From assembly GCF_001895925.1 (NCBI RefSeq), contig NZ_MPPI01000018.1, positions 19,551 through 83,550 of the forward strand: 64,000 bases of DNA, read 5' to 3'. Under the pieces are notes generated by a model. It saw nothing but the letters and a program-made list of their open reading frames with translations. It was not told where the DNA came from and did not search any database. This DNA comes from Phormidesmis priestleyi ULC007 (lineage in GTDB: Bacteria; Cyanobacteriota; Cyanobacteriia; Leptolyngbyales; Leptolyngbyaceae). Position numbers and translations under genes: made by a program. Positions 17,930 through 27,161 of the stretch are shown here, in pieces (position 1 is the stretch's first letter; the number at the start of each line of letters is the position of its first letter).

Positions 17930-18919
17930 ATGACAACTAAAGTTCCTACCACCCCCACTTCGGTTGACTTAATTCCTGTTGATCTCGACATTGACCCAAC
18001 TGAACTAGAAGCCTTAGACAACGAAGAGTTGGAGCCAGAAGCCCTGGTGCGATCGGTGAAAGGGAAAACTAGCGATTATCTCGGTCTTACTGATGACTCA
18101 GTTGGGATGTTTCTACGAGAAATGGCCCGCTATCCTCTGCTGACTCAACCGCAAGAGATCGAACTTGCTAGAGAAATCGCAAAAGGCGGTGCCCAGGGTG
18201 AAAAGGCAAAGCGCAAACTCGTTCGCGCCAACCTTCGTTTAGTAGTTTCTATTGCTAAAAAATATCTTAATCGTGGCGTTCCCTTTCTTGACTTGATTCA
18301 AGAAGGAGCAATGGGGCTGATGAGAGCCGCCGAAAAATTCGATTATGAGCGAGGCTACAAATTCTCGACCTACGCATATTGGTGGATTCGTCAGGGCATT
18401 ACCCGCGCGATCGCGTCTCAGTCAAGAACAGTTCGCCTCCCCGTTCACATGGTCGAAAAACTTAACCAGGTTCGCAAAGTGCGGCAAACGCTCACCCAAA
18501 CTCTAGGACGTAAGCCTACTAAGCAAGAACTTGCCGGGGCGCTAGATATGGATGAGGACAAACTAGAACAAGTCTTAGATGTGAGCCAGCGTACGCTCTC
18601 ACTTCACGCTTGGGTGGGGCGAGACGAAGACACTGAGTTGATGCAGCTCATTCAAGACGCTGACAACATAGCGCCCAATCAATCGCTTGATCACAATCTG
18701 CTCTGCGATCGCCTTAACTCGGTGTTAGACCATTTGAGCGATCGTGAACGAGAAATCATTAAGCTGCGGTTTGGCTTAACCGATGGACAGCACTACACCC
18801 TAACTGAGATCGGTGAGCGCTACCAGCTTTCTCGTGAGCGAGTGCGTCAGATTCAGGCAAAGGCAATGAGAAAATTGCGCCATCCTCGCCGTCAGGCTCT
18901 GCTCAAAGACTGGATGTAA
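17930..18919 (+). CDS. Group 2 RNA polymerase sigma-70 factor
   Basis: A 329-residue primary-like but non-essential type sigma factor. After an acidic ~55-residue N-terminus with no region 1.1, region 1.2 begins at [17 protein letters not shown]. Region 2 contains [24 protein letters not shown] and the -10 recognition/melting segment [19 protein letters not shown]. Region 3 is [12 protein letters not shown], and region 4.2 is [27 protein letters not shown], the -35 reader. The short length and missing region 1.1 place it in cyanobacterial group 2 (SigB/C/D/E type) rather than the principal SigA; the exact class is not assigned. A receiver-only response regulator follows 120 bases later. The AT-rich leader from 17690 is a likely regulatory region. 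Confidence 0.92.
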   Translation: MTTKVPTTPTSVDLIPVDLDIDPTELEALDNEELEPEALVRSVKGKTSDYLGLTDDSVGMFLREMARYPLLTQPQEIELAREIAKGGAQGEKAKRKLVRANLRLVVSIAKKYLNRGVPFLDLIQEGAMGLMRAAEKFDYERGYKFSTYAYWWIRQGITRAIASQSRTVRLPVHMVEKLNQVRKVRQTLTQTLGRKPTKQELAGALDMDEDKLEQVLDVSQRTLSLHAWVGRDEDTELMQLIQDADNIAPNQSLDHNLLCDRLNSVLDHLSDREREIIKLRFGLTDGQHYTLTEIGERYQLSRERVRQIQAKAMRKLRHPRRQALLKDWM

Positions 18920-19039
18920 AACCTGCCATAGACTCAGCAATATTGAATCTTAGTACTGGTTAATCCTTACGGTAGAGGACTCAATATGTGGAAACTGCTA
19001 CATTCTACCTAAGTATTAAGCTCAATATTTCGGGTTCAA

Positions 19040-19447
19040 ATGTTGTCTTGTGAGCGTCAAGTGTTGCGTGTATTAGTCGTCGATGATCATGAACTAACTC
19101 GTGTGAGCCTTAAGCATGCGTTGCAGCGGCAAGCAGGGATTGAGTTGGTGGGTTTGGCAAGCAACGGGCGAGAAGCGGTTGAAATGGCAGATCGTCACTT
19201 GCCCGATGTCATTGTCATCGATCTACAAATGCCCGTGATGGATGGGTTGAGCGCATCAACTCAAATCAAAGTAGATCATCCAAATATCAAAATTCTGGCT
19301 TATTCATCTCTAGAAGATCCTCAGACCGAAGTGATGCTTCAGACCGCAAAGGTTGACGCTTTTTGTAAGAAAGACATTGCCTTTCAGGAACTCGTGAAGG
19401 TGATCAATCGATTAGGTCAACGACCAGAAGAAGCCGATGCTTATTGA
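19040..19447 (+). CDS. Receiver-only response regulator (NarL-type receiver)
   Basis: A 135-residue stand-alone receiver domain. The acidic pair is in VVDDHE, the phospho-acceptor Asp in VIDLQMPVMDG, the conserved Ser/Thr position in LAYSS, and the Lys in CKKD. The sequence is of the NarL/LuxR kind (DDHELTRVSLKHAL), but no helix-turn-helix output domain follows, so it must act through protein contacts or as a phosphate relay. No histidine kinase is adjacent. It follows the sigma-factor gene in the same direction, which makes a link to that sigma factor possible but unproven. Confidence 0.85.
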   Translation: MLSCERQVLRVLVVDDHELTRVSLKHALQRQAGIELVGLASNGREAVEMADRHLPDVIVIDLQMPVMDGLSASTQIKVDHPNIKILAYSSLEDPQTEVMLQTAKVDAFCKKDIAFQELVKVINRLGQRPEEADAY

Positions 19448-19481
19448 GAGCAAGTTATGACATGCCCTTTTATAAATAGTT

Positions 19482-19513
19482 GGCGGGCAAAAGAGTCAAA
19501 TCTTTTGCCCGTC
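19482..19513. terminator. Terminator between convergent genes
   Basis: GGCGGGCAAAAGA pairs with TCTTTTGCCCGTC across a six-base loop, followed by TGTTTGATT. It sits between the response regulator (plus strand) and the secreted protein gene (minus strand) and could serve both. Confidence 0.75.
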
Positions 19514-19526
19514 TGTTTGATTGACT

Positions 19527-19946
19527 TTATCTTGGAGTAATTGATAGCGTGTAAGGATTGCGTCCCTGGGCACGATCGCCCACATAGACCGAGTAGTTAC
19601 CCTTAATCCAGCGCCCTGGAATCTCGATTTTGCCGCCCGACAAACTATCGGCTTGCACACAAACGGCTTGCCCTTTGACTCCAGTAATCAGCAGCGTCGG
19701 TTGACCAGCACCCTTGAGGCTGAAGCGAAGGTTGCTATCTGCGGTCACTTGAATTGTATGGTTAGGGGTGTCGGCAACAAACCCCGCACAGCTTGAATCT
19801 TTTTTGGTTCCGCCAGACGTGCCATTGAGCATCACTGCTGAAGAGTTTGGAGAGATTGCCACAATTTGACTAGAAGCAACTCCCGCAAGTGCTAGAACGG
19901 CAGCGATCGTCGTAGGCACCACTGACCAACGCTTAGATGATTTCAT
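19527..19946 (-). CDS. Hypothetical secreted protein
   Basis: A 139-residue protein from the ATG at 19946, chosen because a G-rich AGGGGGG lies just upstream; a GTG at 19955 is possible. A signal peptide covers about residues 1-30 (basic KSSKRW, then PTTIAAVLALAGVASS). The mature part has two cysteines (SSCAGF, AVCVQ), a probable disulfide, and a predicted beta-rich pattern ending GRWIKGNYSVYVGDRAQGRNPYTLSIT. It is similar in style to cyanobacterial periplasmic beta-sandwich proteins of unknown role. It stands alone, with a terminator downstream. Confidence 0.7.
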   Translation of the reverse strand: MKSSKRWSVVPTTIAAVLALAGVASSQIVAISPNSSAVMLNGTSGGTKKDSSCAGFVADTPNHTIQVTADSNLRFSLKGAGQPTLLITGVKGQAVCVQADSLSGGKIEIPGRWIKGNYSVYVGDRAQGRNPYTLSITPR

Positions 19947-20080
19947 CGAATTCACCCCCCTAGAACTTGAAATACTTCACAGTTTTAGTATTACAAGTGA
20001 CCACAGGACTGAACTGAGGGTTGTTACTCTTCCTAAAGTGGCACTGTTTTGATTGTTGATAAACAACAAAAAAATCTCGA

Positions 20081-21949
20081 CTACGATGAGGTTCGATATC
20101 GTTCTAATAACTCTGATAGATAGTCGTATCCATCCACCCCGATCGCTTCAAGAATATACGATCGCTGTCCTTCTAACACTTGCTGAAATGAGTCGCCTAA
20201 TCGCCCTTGCAAAATGGTGAGTAACCCAGCAGACTGTCGCCAATCGTTAGACCCCATTTGTTCAAGTTTATACATGGCTAGAGAGGCGGATAAGACTGCT
20301 TTACCATAGTTTTCTAGTTGATAAAACGCTTCAGCAAAATGAGCCAAATTGATCGCTTGAATATAGAGATCACCCGAAAATTCAGACGATCGAATGCCGC
20401 TCTCTAAAAACTTCAGCGCTTTTTCCGCTTCGCCCAAAATTACATAAGCATTGCCCAAACTGGTATAGCAAAGTGCCTTGCTTTGTCCGTCTCCTAATCT
20501 TTCCGAGCGTTCCAGTCCTTGTTCTAGATAGGCGATCGCTGTTTCATAAACTTCTGGTGCTGACTCAAGCTGTTGGGCTTGAAAGACCTCGCTGTAACCC
20601 AGATTTGCGAGGGCGTTGGCTTCTCCCATGAGATCGCCGCTTTGCCGACTTAAAATCAATGCCCGTTGGCTATAGCTAATCGCTTCCGCGTAGGCTTTTT
20701 CAGTCACACCAATGCGGCTGAGATGATTCAAGTTAGCAATTTCACAGGGACGATCGCCTGCTTCATGAGCGATTTCTCTCGCCATAGCATGCATCTCTTT
20801 TGCCAAGTCAAGCGGCCCTCTAACTCGCTGTGATGAACCCAATAAAGTTAGAATTCGCGCTTTTTCTTGAGTGCCCTCAGCGTGTTTAAGCGGTTCGCTC
20901 AGATAGCTCATGGCGTTGCGGAAATATCCTCCTGTGAAAGAGGCAAACACGGTGCCATAAAGCGGGAAATAATCGCGTTGAGAAAAGACTCGTAATCCTT
21001 GCAGGGTGATGCGGAATGCGGCTTCGGTGTAGCGATCGCGATTCAAAGAATTCAGCGAGGTTGATCGACTAAAGCCGTTTGCCAACTGCGACCAAATCAC
21101 GCCAAATGTCAGAAAAATTGCGATCGACAGTTTTGCCCCAGCTTTGGAGTTATAGACCAGATTTTCTGCCCAGTTCACCAATCCATGCTCGATCGCTTGC
21201 AGCACGATCGCCAACTCTACCCAAGCTGCCAGCGTCACCTCGGTCTGACTCGCTGCCCAATCGCTGCCAGACTGCTGCTCATAGAGCGCTTGAAATAGAG
21301 ACTTTGGCACCGCTCCGATCGGCTGTTTTGCCCAGGTTGCCCAAGGATTATTCTGCCCTAACGCACCCCCAAATCCCAGTTGATCGGGATCATAAATCCA
21401 GCTAACCAGATGGCCTTGCAGATGTTGCCACGACTCCAACCCACGGGCAATACCTTCTGCAAGCTGCTGCATTTCTTCTTTCGTTGCAGGATCAGAAATC
21501 GGCTGCTGGCGCAGCGTAGCAGCCAGTTGTTTAAGCTGCTCAGGCGCAAGCTTTTGAGGATGATTGGGGTCAGTAAACTTGAGGAAAGCCAGCAAGCGTT
21601 GAGCCGATTCAGCCTGAGTGATCTGATGCAGTGCGCTGACGATCGCTTCTCGCGATCGATTTTGAGTTTGCCAGCGATCCCATTCTCCTCGAATCGTTTG
21701 CAACGCTCTTAATGAACGAGTTGCCTTCGCTTGTTTTGCCTCGTTTTTAGGATCGTCGGCTTGTTGCTGCGTGGTTGTGAAGCGATCGCGCAAACATTGC
21801 TCAAAGTCTTCTCCAGTGCCCGGTTCGGCTTCTTGCAACAGCATTTGATAAACTTGCTCTTTAGAGCGAATGTTGCCCTTGAGCGTGAGTTGCACAATCT
21901 GATCGATGAGTTCTAAATAGCGATCGTGAAGGGGAGATGTCTCAGACAT
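20081..21949 (-). CDS. TPR-repeat protein
   Basis: A 622-residue protein from the ATG at 21949; a TTG at 21958 is less likely. The N-terminal ~250 residues are helical with no named domain (LHDRYLELIDQIVQLTLKGNIRSKEQVYQMLLQEAEPGTGEDFEQCL). A hydrophobic stretch near residue 275 (AIFLTFGVIWSQLANGF) could be a membrane or buried helix. From about residue 320 to 600 there are several tetratricopeptide repeats (EIANLNHLSRIGVTEKAYAEA, GEANALANLGYSEVF, KALCYTSLGNAYVILGEAEKAL). TPR domains hold protein partners; the partner is unknown. It is upstream of, and in the same direction as, the secreted protein at 19527, with about 130 bases between them. Confidence 0.8.
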   Translation of the reverse strand: MSETSPLHDRYLELIDQIVQLTLKGNIRSKEQVYQMLLQEAEPGTGEDFEQCLRDRFTTTQQQADDPKNEAKQAKATRSLRALQTIRGEWDRWQTQNRSREAIVSALHQITQAESAQRLLAFLKFTDPNHPQKLAPEQLKQLAATLRQQPISDPATKEEMQQLAEGIARGLESWQHLQGHLVSWIYDPDQLGFGGALGQNNPWATWAKQPIGAVPKSLFQALYEQQSGSDWAASQTEVTLAAWVELAIVLQAIEHGLVNWAENLVYNSKAGAKLSIAIFLTFGVIWSQLANGFSRSTSLNSLNRDRYTEAAFRITLQGLRVFSQRDYFPLYGTVFASFTGGYFRNAMSYLSEPLKHAEGTQEKARILTLLGSSQRVRGPLDLAKEMHAMAREIAHEAGDRPCEIANLNHLSRIGVTEKAYAEAISYSQRALILSRQSGDLMGEANALANLGYSEVFQAQQLESAPEVYETAIAYLEQGLERSERLGDGQSKALCYTSLGNAYVILGEAEKALKFLESGIRSSEFSGDLYIQAINLAHFAEAFYQLENYGKAVLSASLAMYKLEQMGSNDWRQSAGLLTILQGRLGDSFQQVLEGQRSYILEAIGVDGYDYLSELLERYRTSS

Positions 21950-22148
21950 AGAGGGCAAATTCAGCGATGAAAAGGGTTTGCTGACTGAGGGAAACTAGAT
22001 TTGAATGCCTCTAATCATAAAAGCAACTGGCAAAAATCACCGCAAAATCATTCTAAAAAATAAAGGCGCAACTGCTTGCACCCTTAAAATTACAAATTAA
22101 ATCTGCGTACGGGCATGGCACTGCCGTGCCCATTATCTCTGCCATGAA

Positions 22149-22454
22149 CTACCACTTGAGCAAATTAAACTGCTCCATATCCACAGTGTCGCGATTGCGG
22201 TAAATGGCAAGCACGATCGCCAGCCCAACCGCCGCTTCTGCTGCCGCGATCGTAATCACAAAGATGGTAAAAATCTGCCCCTTAATCGTCTGCGGATCGA
22301 GGTAGTTAGAAAATGCCATCAGATTTAGATTCACAGCGTTGAGCATGATCTCGATCGACATCAACACCCGCACCGCATTACGACTCGTAATCAAGCCATA
22401 AATGCCAATGCAAAAAAGCGCGGCGGCAAGAAGTAAAAAGTACTGAAGTTGCAT
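22149..22454 (-). CDS. ndhE: NAD(P)H-quinone oxidoreductase subunit 4L (NdhE)
   Basis: A 101-residue membrane subunit of NDH-1, the thylakoid ferredoxin-plastoquinone oxidoreductase used in respiration and cyclic electron flow. Three hydrophobic helices are visible ([62 protein letters not shown]), with the conserved Glu residues of the proton path in SIEIML and AAAEAAVG. It is the last gene of the ndhA-I-G-E cluster, starting 12 bases after ndhG. Confidence 0.97.
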   Translation of the reverse strand: MQLQYFLLLAAALFCIGIYGLITSRNAVRVLMSIEIMLNAVNLNLMAFSNYLDPQTIKGQIFTIFVITIAAAEAAVGLAIVLAIYRNRDTVDMEQFNLLKW

Positions 22455-22466
22455 AGTCCCAAACTC

Positions 22467-23090
22467 TTATTGAATAGTGCTATCGCCGCGACCCGTAGTA
22501 ATCAGATCACGCGGACGTTCTGGCAAGGTCAGCGATTCAGTTTCACCCGCCTCAAGCTCAGTTTCGGGCAGAAACTCACGACGGGCAAGCACAATCGCAC
22601 CCACCAACGCCATTAGCAGCAATATCGAAGCCAACTCAAAGGGCAATAAGAAATCGCTGAAGAAATGTAGACCGATGCGGACGATCGAAGAATCTCCAAC
22701 AGCAGTTTCGGTCGAAATCGCCCAAGGAGTCGTCACCACCATCGTTCCCAGCAGGGCAAAAATGCCAAAACACACGAGCGCCGTTGCCACCTGACGAATC
22801 CACATTCTCGGCACTACTTTGAAATCTTCGCGCTTGTTGACCAGCATAATGGCAAACAAAATCAGAACGTTGACCGCTCCGACGTAAATCAAGACTTGAG
22901 CAAACGCCACAAAGTCCGCATTCAGCAACAAATACAGTCCCGCGATGCTAATAAACACGCCGCCCAGCAAGAAGGCTGAGTAAACGATGTTCTTTAACAG
23001 CACCACGCCCAATGCAGACCCCAGCATCATCACTGCCAACACGCCCAACGAGACGATTTGAACCCCTTCCGCTAAATTCACGTCCTTCAC
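22467..23090 (-). CDS. ndhG: NAD(P)H-quinone oxidoreductase subunit 6 (NdhG)
   Basis: A 207-residue membrane subunit of NDH-1. Five hydrophobic helices are present, with the family signature FAQVLIYVGAVNVLILFAIMLVN (pi-bulge helix 3). A polar C-terminal tail ends in ITTGRGDSTIQ. The start is a GTG immediately after ndhI (two bases between), so translation is probably coupled. Confidence 0.96.
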   Translation of the reverse strand: MKDVNLAEGVQIVSLGVLAVMMLGSALGVVLLKNIVYSAFLLGGVFISIAGLYLLLNADFVAFAQVLIYVGAVNVLILFAIMLVNKREDFKVVPRMWIRQVATALVCFGIFALLGTMVVTTPWAISTETAVGDSSIVRIGLHFFSDFLLPFELASILLLMALVGAIVLARREFLPETELEAGETESLTLPERPRDLITTGRGDSTIQ

Positions 23091-23092
23091 TC

Positions 23093-23680
23093 CTATGCTT
23101 TAGGTTCTTTGTCTAAGATTTCTTCAGGGCGCAACCCAGAACGACGCGAACCTGCGGGGAGATCGTGAGGATCAGTAACCCCCTTGGGCAGGTAAGCAAA
23201 TTCTCTTAAAGGGGTCACCATTGGGTCGTTGGTCACCTTATAAGGGAGGCGACCTAACGCTACGCTGTCGTAGTTTAACTCGTGACGATCGTAAGTTGAC
23301 AGCTCATATTCTTCAGTCATCGACAAACAGTTGGTTGGACAATATTCGACGCAGTTGCCACAAAAAATGCAAACTCCGAAGTCAATGCTGTAATGCTTGA
23401 GCTGCTTTTTCTTAGATTCTTTGTTGAATTCCCAATCGACCACGGGCAGGTTGATGGGGCAAACTCGCACACAGACTTCGCAAGAAATGCACTTGTCAAA
23501 CTCAAAGTGAATTCGCCCTCGAAACCGCTCTGAAAGAATCAGCTTTTCGTAGGGATATTGAACGGTGATGGGGCGGCGGCGCATGTGGTCGAAGGTGACA
23601 GACAGCCCTTGACCGATATATTTACCCGCCTGAAACGCCTCTTTGGTATAGTCACCAACTTGCTTAAGAAACTTGAGCAT
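23093..23680 (-). CDS. ndhI: NAD(P)H-quinone oxidoreductase subunit I (NdhI), 2x[4Fe-4S]
   Basis: The peripheral iron-sulfur subunit of NDH-1 that carries electrons toward plastoquinone. Two ferredoxin-type motifs are intact: [16 protein letters not shown] and [17 protein letters not shown]. The frame stays open to 23719, but the conserved N-terminus [19 protein letters not shown] begins at 23680, giving 195 residues, the usual length for cyanobacteria and chloroplasts. That start also leaves a 28-base gap after ndhA instead of an overlap. Confidence 0.96.
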   Translation of the reverse strand: MLKFLKQVGDYTKEAFQAGKYIGQGLSVTFDHMRRRPITVQYPYEKLILSERFRGRIHFEFDKCISCEVCVRVCPINLPVVDWEFNKESKKKQLKHYSIDFGVCIFCGNCVEYCPTNCLSMTEEYELSTYDRHELNYDSVALGRLPYKVTNDPMVTPLREFAYLPKGVTDPHDLPAGSRRSGLRPEEILDKEPKA

Positions 23681-23708
23681 CCGTGTTCTCCAGAAAATGA
23701 GAGTAGGG

Positions 23709-24827
23709 TCAGCCGCCAAACGCGATCGGGAATGCTAACTTTAGACCCGCCGTGAGCAGCAAATTGACGAGCGAAACGGGTAAGAGGAACTTCCACCCCA
23801 AGTCTAGCAATTGGTCAATCCGCACGCGGGGAACCGTCCAGCGCATCAAGATCGCAATGAAGACCAAAAAGTAAGCCTTTAACAACGTCATCGTGATGCC
23901 CAGCGTTGCCAAGCTCACTTGCAGCCAGGGAGTGTTTTCACTCACACCAATCAAGTTGGCGATCGTACTCACGCTGACCGGAAATTCCCAGCCGCCCAGA
24001 TAAAGCACCGCGAACAGCAGCGCAGACAGAGTGAGGTTGACGTAAGAACCCAGATAAAAGAGGGCGAACTTCATCCCAGAATACTCAGTCTGATAGCCAG
24101 CGACGAGTTCTTCTTCGGCTTCTGGCAAGTCAAAAGGAATGCGCTCACATTCTGCCAGGGCGGCAATCCAAAAGATCAAAAACCCGACGGGTTGTCGCCA
24201 AATGTTCCAGCCGAGAATGCCGTAGCCTGACTGTTGCTGCACAATATCTACAGTGCTGAGGGAATTAGACATCATCACGATCGCTAACACCGACAGCGCC
24301 AACGGCAACTCATAGCTGATCGATTGGGCGGCGGCTCTCAAACCACCTAACAGCGAGTATTTGTTGTTAGAGGCATAGCCCGACATCAAAAGCCCGATCG
24401 GGACGATGCTAGACAGCGCAATCCACAAAAACACGCCCATTCCCACGTCGGCGACGATCAGATTTTGCCCAAACGGGACAATCAGGTAAGAGAGAAAAAC
24501 GGGAATGACGACGATCGCCGGGCCCAATGTAAACAGAAGCCCATCTGCTTTAGATGGCGTAGTATCTTCCTTAAAAACTAGCTTTAGCCCGTCTGCTAGA
24601 GGAGCCAAAATGCCCAACGGGCCGATAAATTCTGGGCCAATTCGCTGTTGGGCGGCGGCAGAAATTTTTCGCTCTAGCCAAACTAACACCAACACGCTCA
24701 CCGTTGCTGCCACCAGCATGATCAGCATCGGCAAAGGCAACCAAAGTGCTCTCGCAGCCCCAGGCGGGATGCCAAAACCTCTGACAGATTCAATAAAAGT
24801 TCCTTGAAGGTCAATTCCTGGGTTCAT
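23709..24827 (-). CDS. ndhA: NAD(P)H-quinone oxidoreductase subunit 1 (NdhA)
   Basis: A 372-residue membrane subunit of NDH-1 that helps form the quinone site. It has about eight helices and the conserved stretches [23 protein letters not shown] and [24 protein letters not shown]. It is the first gene of ndhA-I-G-E. The 366 bases upstream, back to gltA, contain a terminator for gltA, so ndhA probably has its own promoter. Confidence 0.97.
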   Translation of the reverse strand: MNPGIDLQGTFIESVRGFGIPPGAARALWLPLPMLIMLVAATVSVLVLVWLERKISAAAQQRIGPEFIGPLGILAPLADGLKLVFKEDTTPSKADGLLFTLGPAIVVIPVFLSYLIVPFGQNLIVADVGMGVFLWIALSSIVPIGLLMSGYASNNKYSLLGGLRAAAQSISYELPLALSVLAIVMMSNSLSTVDIVQQQSGYGILGWNIWRQPVGFLIFWIAALAECERIPFDLPEAEEELVAGYQTEYSGMKFALFYLGSYVNLTLSALLFAVLYLGGWEFPVSVSTIANLIGVSENTPWLQVSLATLGITMTLLKAYFLVFIAILMRWTVPRVRIDQLLDLGWKFLLPVSLVNLLLTAGLKLAFPIAFGG

Positions 24828-25069
24828 GCTTTCCCAACTTGCGTCAAGTCATTCTCTAGTCGCCACTGACTCACCTGAAGATGAAGTTTTTGGGCGACAT
24901 TCAACGCCTATCAGTATATCTTTCCTAATGGAACAGAACCGCATCAAAGTGCTGAATTTATAGCTCTTTTGGTCATCAAATTATTCAATCGTCTGCATTC
25001 ATTCCAATGAATACTGATTTGAGTCAGGCGGCGATTCGGAGTTTCTGACAGTTGCCGATCTTAACTTTC

Positions 25070-25107
25070 CATAAAAGAAGCCCCCAAACGCAAGAAGCTT
25101 GGAGGCT
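25070..25107 (-). terminator. gltA terminator
   Basis: On the minus strand AGCCTCCAA (25107-25099) pairs with TTGGGGGCT (25087-25079), followed by TCTTTTATGG. It lies about 90 bases after the gltA stop and separates gltA from ndhA. Confidence 0.7.
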
Positions 25108-25193
25108 GGAGTTCCTGAAAATCGTCACCTGACTATAGTTGCAAGGGATCGCTGAGAGAGCAAGAGGGGTGACACCCCGTATCTGGGGTTAAG

Positions 25194-26330
25194 TTAGCGA
25201 TCGTCGATCGATACATAGGGTACTGAATGCAGCCCAGTGTAAATCTGCGTTGGTCGGAAGATCCGGTTTTCGTTCAATTGTTCTTTCCAGTGAGCCAGCC
25301 AGCCCGCGACGCGAGAAATCGCAAACACAGGCGTAAACAGGTCTGTAGGAATTCCCAGCTTGCGATAAACCAAGCCTGAGTAGAAATCGACGTTGGGGTA
25401 GATGCCCTTGCCACCAAGTTTTTCTTCGACGGCTCGTTCTAGCTCAGTCGCGATGTCGTAATATTTGTCGTGCCCAAACTTTTCAAACAGTTGTTCTGCA
25501 AGTTCTTGCAAAATAATGGCTCTGGGATCTTTAACCTTATAAACTCGATGCCCGAAGCCCATAATTCTGGCTTTGCGCTGAAGCCGATCGTCCAGATAAG
25601 GACGAACATTTTCAACCGAGCCGATTTCTTCCAGCATTTCGATCACTTCTTCACTGGCTCCTCCGTGAAGCGGACCTGCTAACGTGCCCACAGCAGACGC
25701 AATCACCGCATAGGGATCGGTCAACGTCGAAGCCGTCACCATTGCCGAGAACGTAGAGGCATTGATCGTGTGCTCGGCATGAATCACCAGACACACTTCA
25801 AAAATTTTGGCGGCTAGCGGGTCAGGTTCTTTCTCATTCAGCATGTAGAGAAAGTTGGCGGCGTAGTTCAAATCATCGCGTGGCTGAACCGGATCGTTTC
25901 CCTTTCGCATCAGTTGAAAGGCGGCAACCATTGTCGGAATCTTTGCCAAAAGCCTGACGACCGCCTCCCGAATATAGGTGGGGTCATCTAAAGCACGGCG
26001 AGAGTAAAACAAGCCCAACGCCGCCGCGCAAGCCTGGAGTGCATCCATCGGATGACCGCTTTCAGGAAAGCACTTCATCATGTCTCGAATGCGGTACTTC
26101 AGCCTTCGATGATATCGAATTTCATTTTTGAAGGCTTCTAATTCTTCTTTGGTTGGTAATTCTTTCCAGATCAACAGATAGGCAGTTTCCAAAAAGGTGC
26201 TTTTTTCAGCAAGTTCTTGGATGGGAATGCCCCGATATTCCAAGATGCCTTTTTGCCCGTCCACGAAGCTAATGCTGGACTGGGTTACTGGAACGCCTTC
26301 TAGACCTGCCCTAAATTCGCAGACAGTCAT
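25194..26330 (-). CDS. gltA: Citrate synthase
   Basis: This enzyme condenses acetyl-CoA and oxaloacetate to citrate, the entry step to 2-oxoglutarate production for nitrogen assimilation. The 378 residues, without the extra N-terminal domain of the enterobacterial NADH-sensitive type, match the short bacterial form. Active-site elements are intact: HAEHTINASTF, GPLHGGASEEV, GFGHRVYK and the catalytic Asp in NVDFYSG. It lies upstream of ndhAIGE in the same direction, but a terminator lies between them. Confidence 0.95.
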   Translation of the reverse strand: MTVCEFRAGLEGVPVTQSSISFVDGQKGILEYRGIPIQELAEKSTFLETAYLLIWKELPTKEELEAFKNEIRYHRRLKYRIRDMMKCFPESGHPMDALQACAAALGLFYSRRALDDPTYIREAVVRLLAKIPTMVAAFQLMRKGNDPVQPRDDLNYAANFLYMLNEKEPDPLAAKIFEVCLVIHAEHTINASTFSAMVTASTLTDPYAVIASAVGTLAGPLHGGASEEVIEMLEEIGSVENVRPYLDDRLQRKARIMGFGHRVYKVKDPRAIILQELAEQLFEKFGHDKYYDIATELERAVEEKLGGKGIYPNVDFYSGLVYRKLGIPTDLFTPVFAISRVAGWLAHWKEQLNENRIFRPTQIYTGLHSVPYVSIDDR

Positions 26331-26640
26331 GATTCACCGTTATCTATACTTTATAAGTCTCAAGCTAACTTATCAGATTTAGTAGAACAGATTGTAGTGT
26401 CTGAACTAAACCCTCGATCGCTCACGTCCGCGTACCACATTTTTGTGATTGTCTATACAAACCTGACCTATAGATAAACTAATGTTTGCGGTTTTTTAGA
26501 AAAGATAATATTATTGAGACATAAAGATTTACACCTTGACTTAGGTTGCATTTACCAATAGGTCAGACGGCTCCTGATGAGGTCTGCGATAGATGGCAGG
26601 GGTGAATCCGCTATCTTTCTATTCTCTCGTAAGGAGTTTT
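26331..26640. promoter_or_regulatory. Divergent promoter region between gltA and a hypothetical gene
   Basis: About 310 AT-rich bases between divergent starts. No specific operator can be assigned. The AAGGAG box at 26628-26633 decides the start of the plus-strand gene. Confidence 0.4.
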
Positions 26641-27060
26641 ATGCCACACAGCCATTCTCATCGTTCGTCTCATTCCCACGCTAAAACGAGCACCGCTTCA
26701 GAGCTTCGCAAAGCAAATCGACCCGATTCTAAAGCCGAACCGCACCCCTCGCATCAATGGCGAGAATCAAACCGCAGTCGCCCTGCAAATACTAAAATCA
26801 GTTTGACGAAGCTAATCGAGCGAGATGCACCGCTTCAAACCAACAGTCAACTGGTGTTAATGTATGGTCCTTTTCAAACTGAGATGCTGCCTGAAGCCGG
26901 ACAAGGCGTTGCCTCCTGGATTAAAGACTGTCTTCGCAAACATGGATTGCCTAGTTTAGTCAGATTTGATTATCGTCGTCGCGCTCAAATCTTTCGTCGA
27001 GACGAGTTTCAACCCTGGTTAGAGCCACTGCTCGAACGGCAAAGCTACCCCAGCTATTAA
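26641..27060 (+). CDS. Hypothetical protein with His/Ser-rich N-terminus
   Basis: A 139-residue protein. The frame is open from 26593, but an AAGGAG box seven bases before the ATG at 26641 fixes the start. The first ~50 residues are His-, Ser- and Arg-rich and low in complexity (MPHSHSHRSSHSH). The C-terminal ~75 residues look folded (TNSQLVLMYGPFQTEMLPEAG ... WIKDCLRKHGLPSLVRFDYR). The His cluster could bind metal, but nothing in the neighbourhood supports a metal role. I do not recognise the family. Confidence 0.7.
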   Translation: MPHSHSHRSSHSHAKTSTASELRKANRPDSKAEPHPSHQWRESNRSRPANTKISLTKLIERDAPLQTNSQLVLMYGPFQTEMLPEAGQGVASWIKDCLRKHGLPSLVRFDYRRRAQIFRRDEFQPWLEPLLERQSYPSY

Positions 27061-27161
27061 ATAGCAATTTCCTTTGCAGACTGCACCTTTTGGCACTCTT
27101 TGCACTATCCTCATCCGATAAAGTGGATGAATCGTGACAATCGCCAAAAGGTGCAAATTTT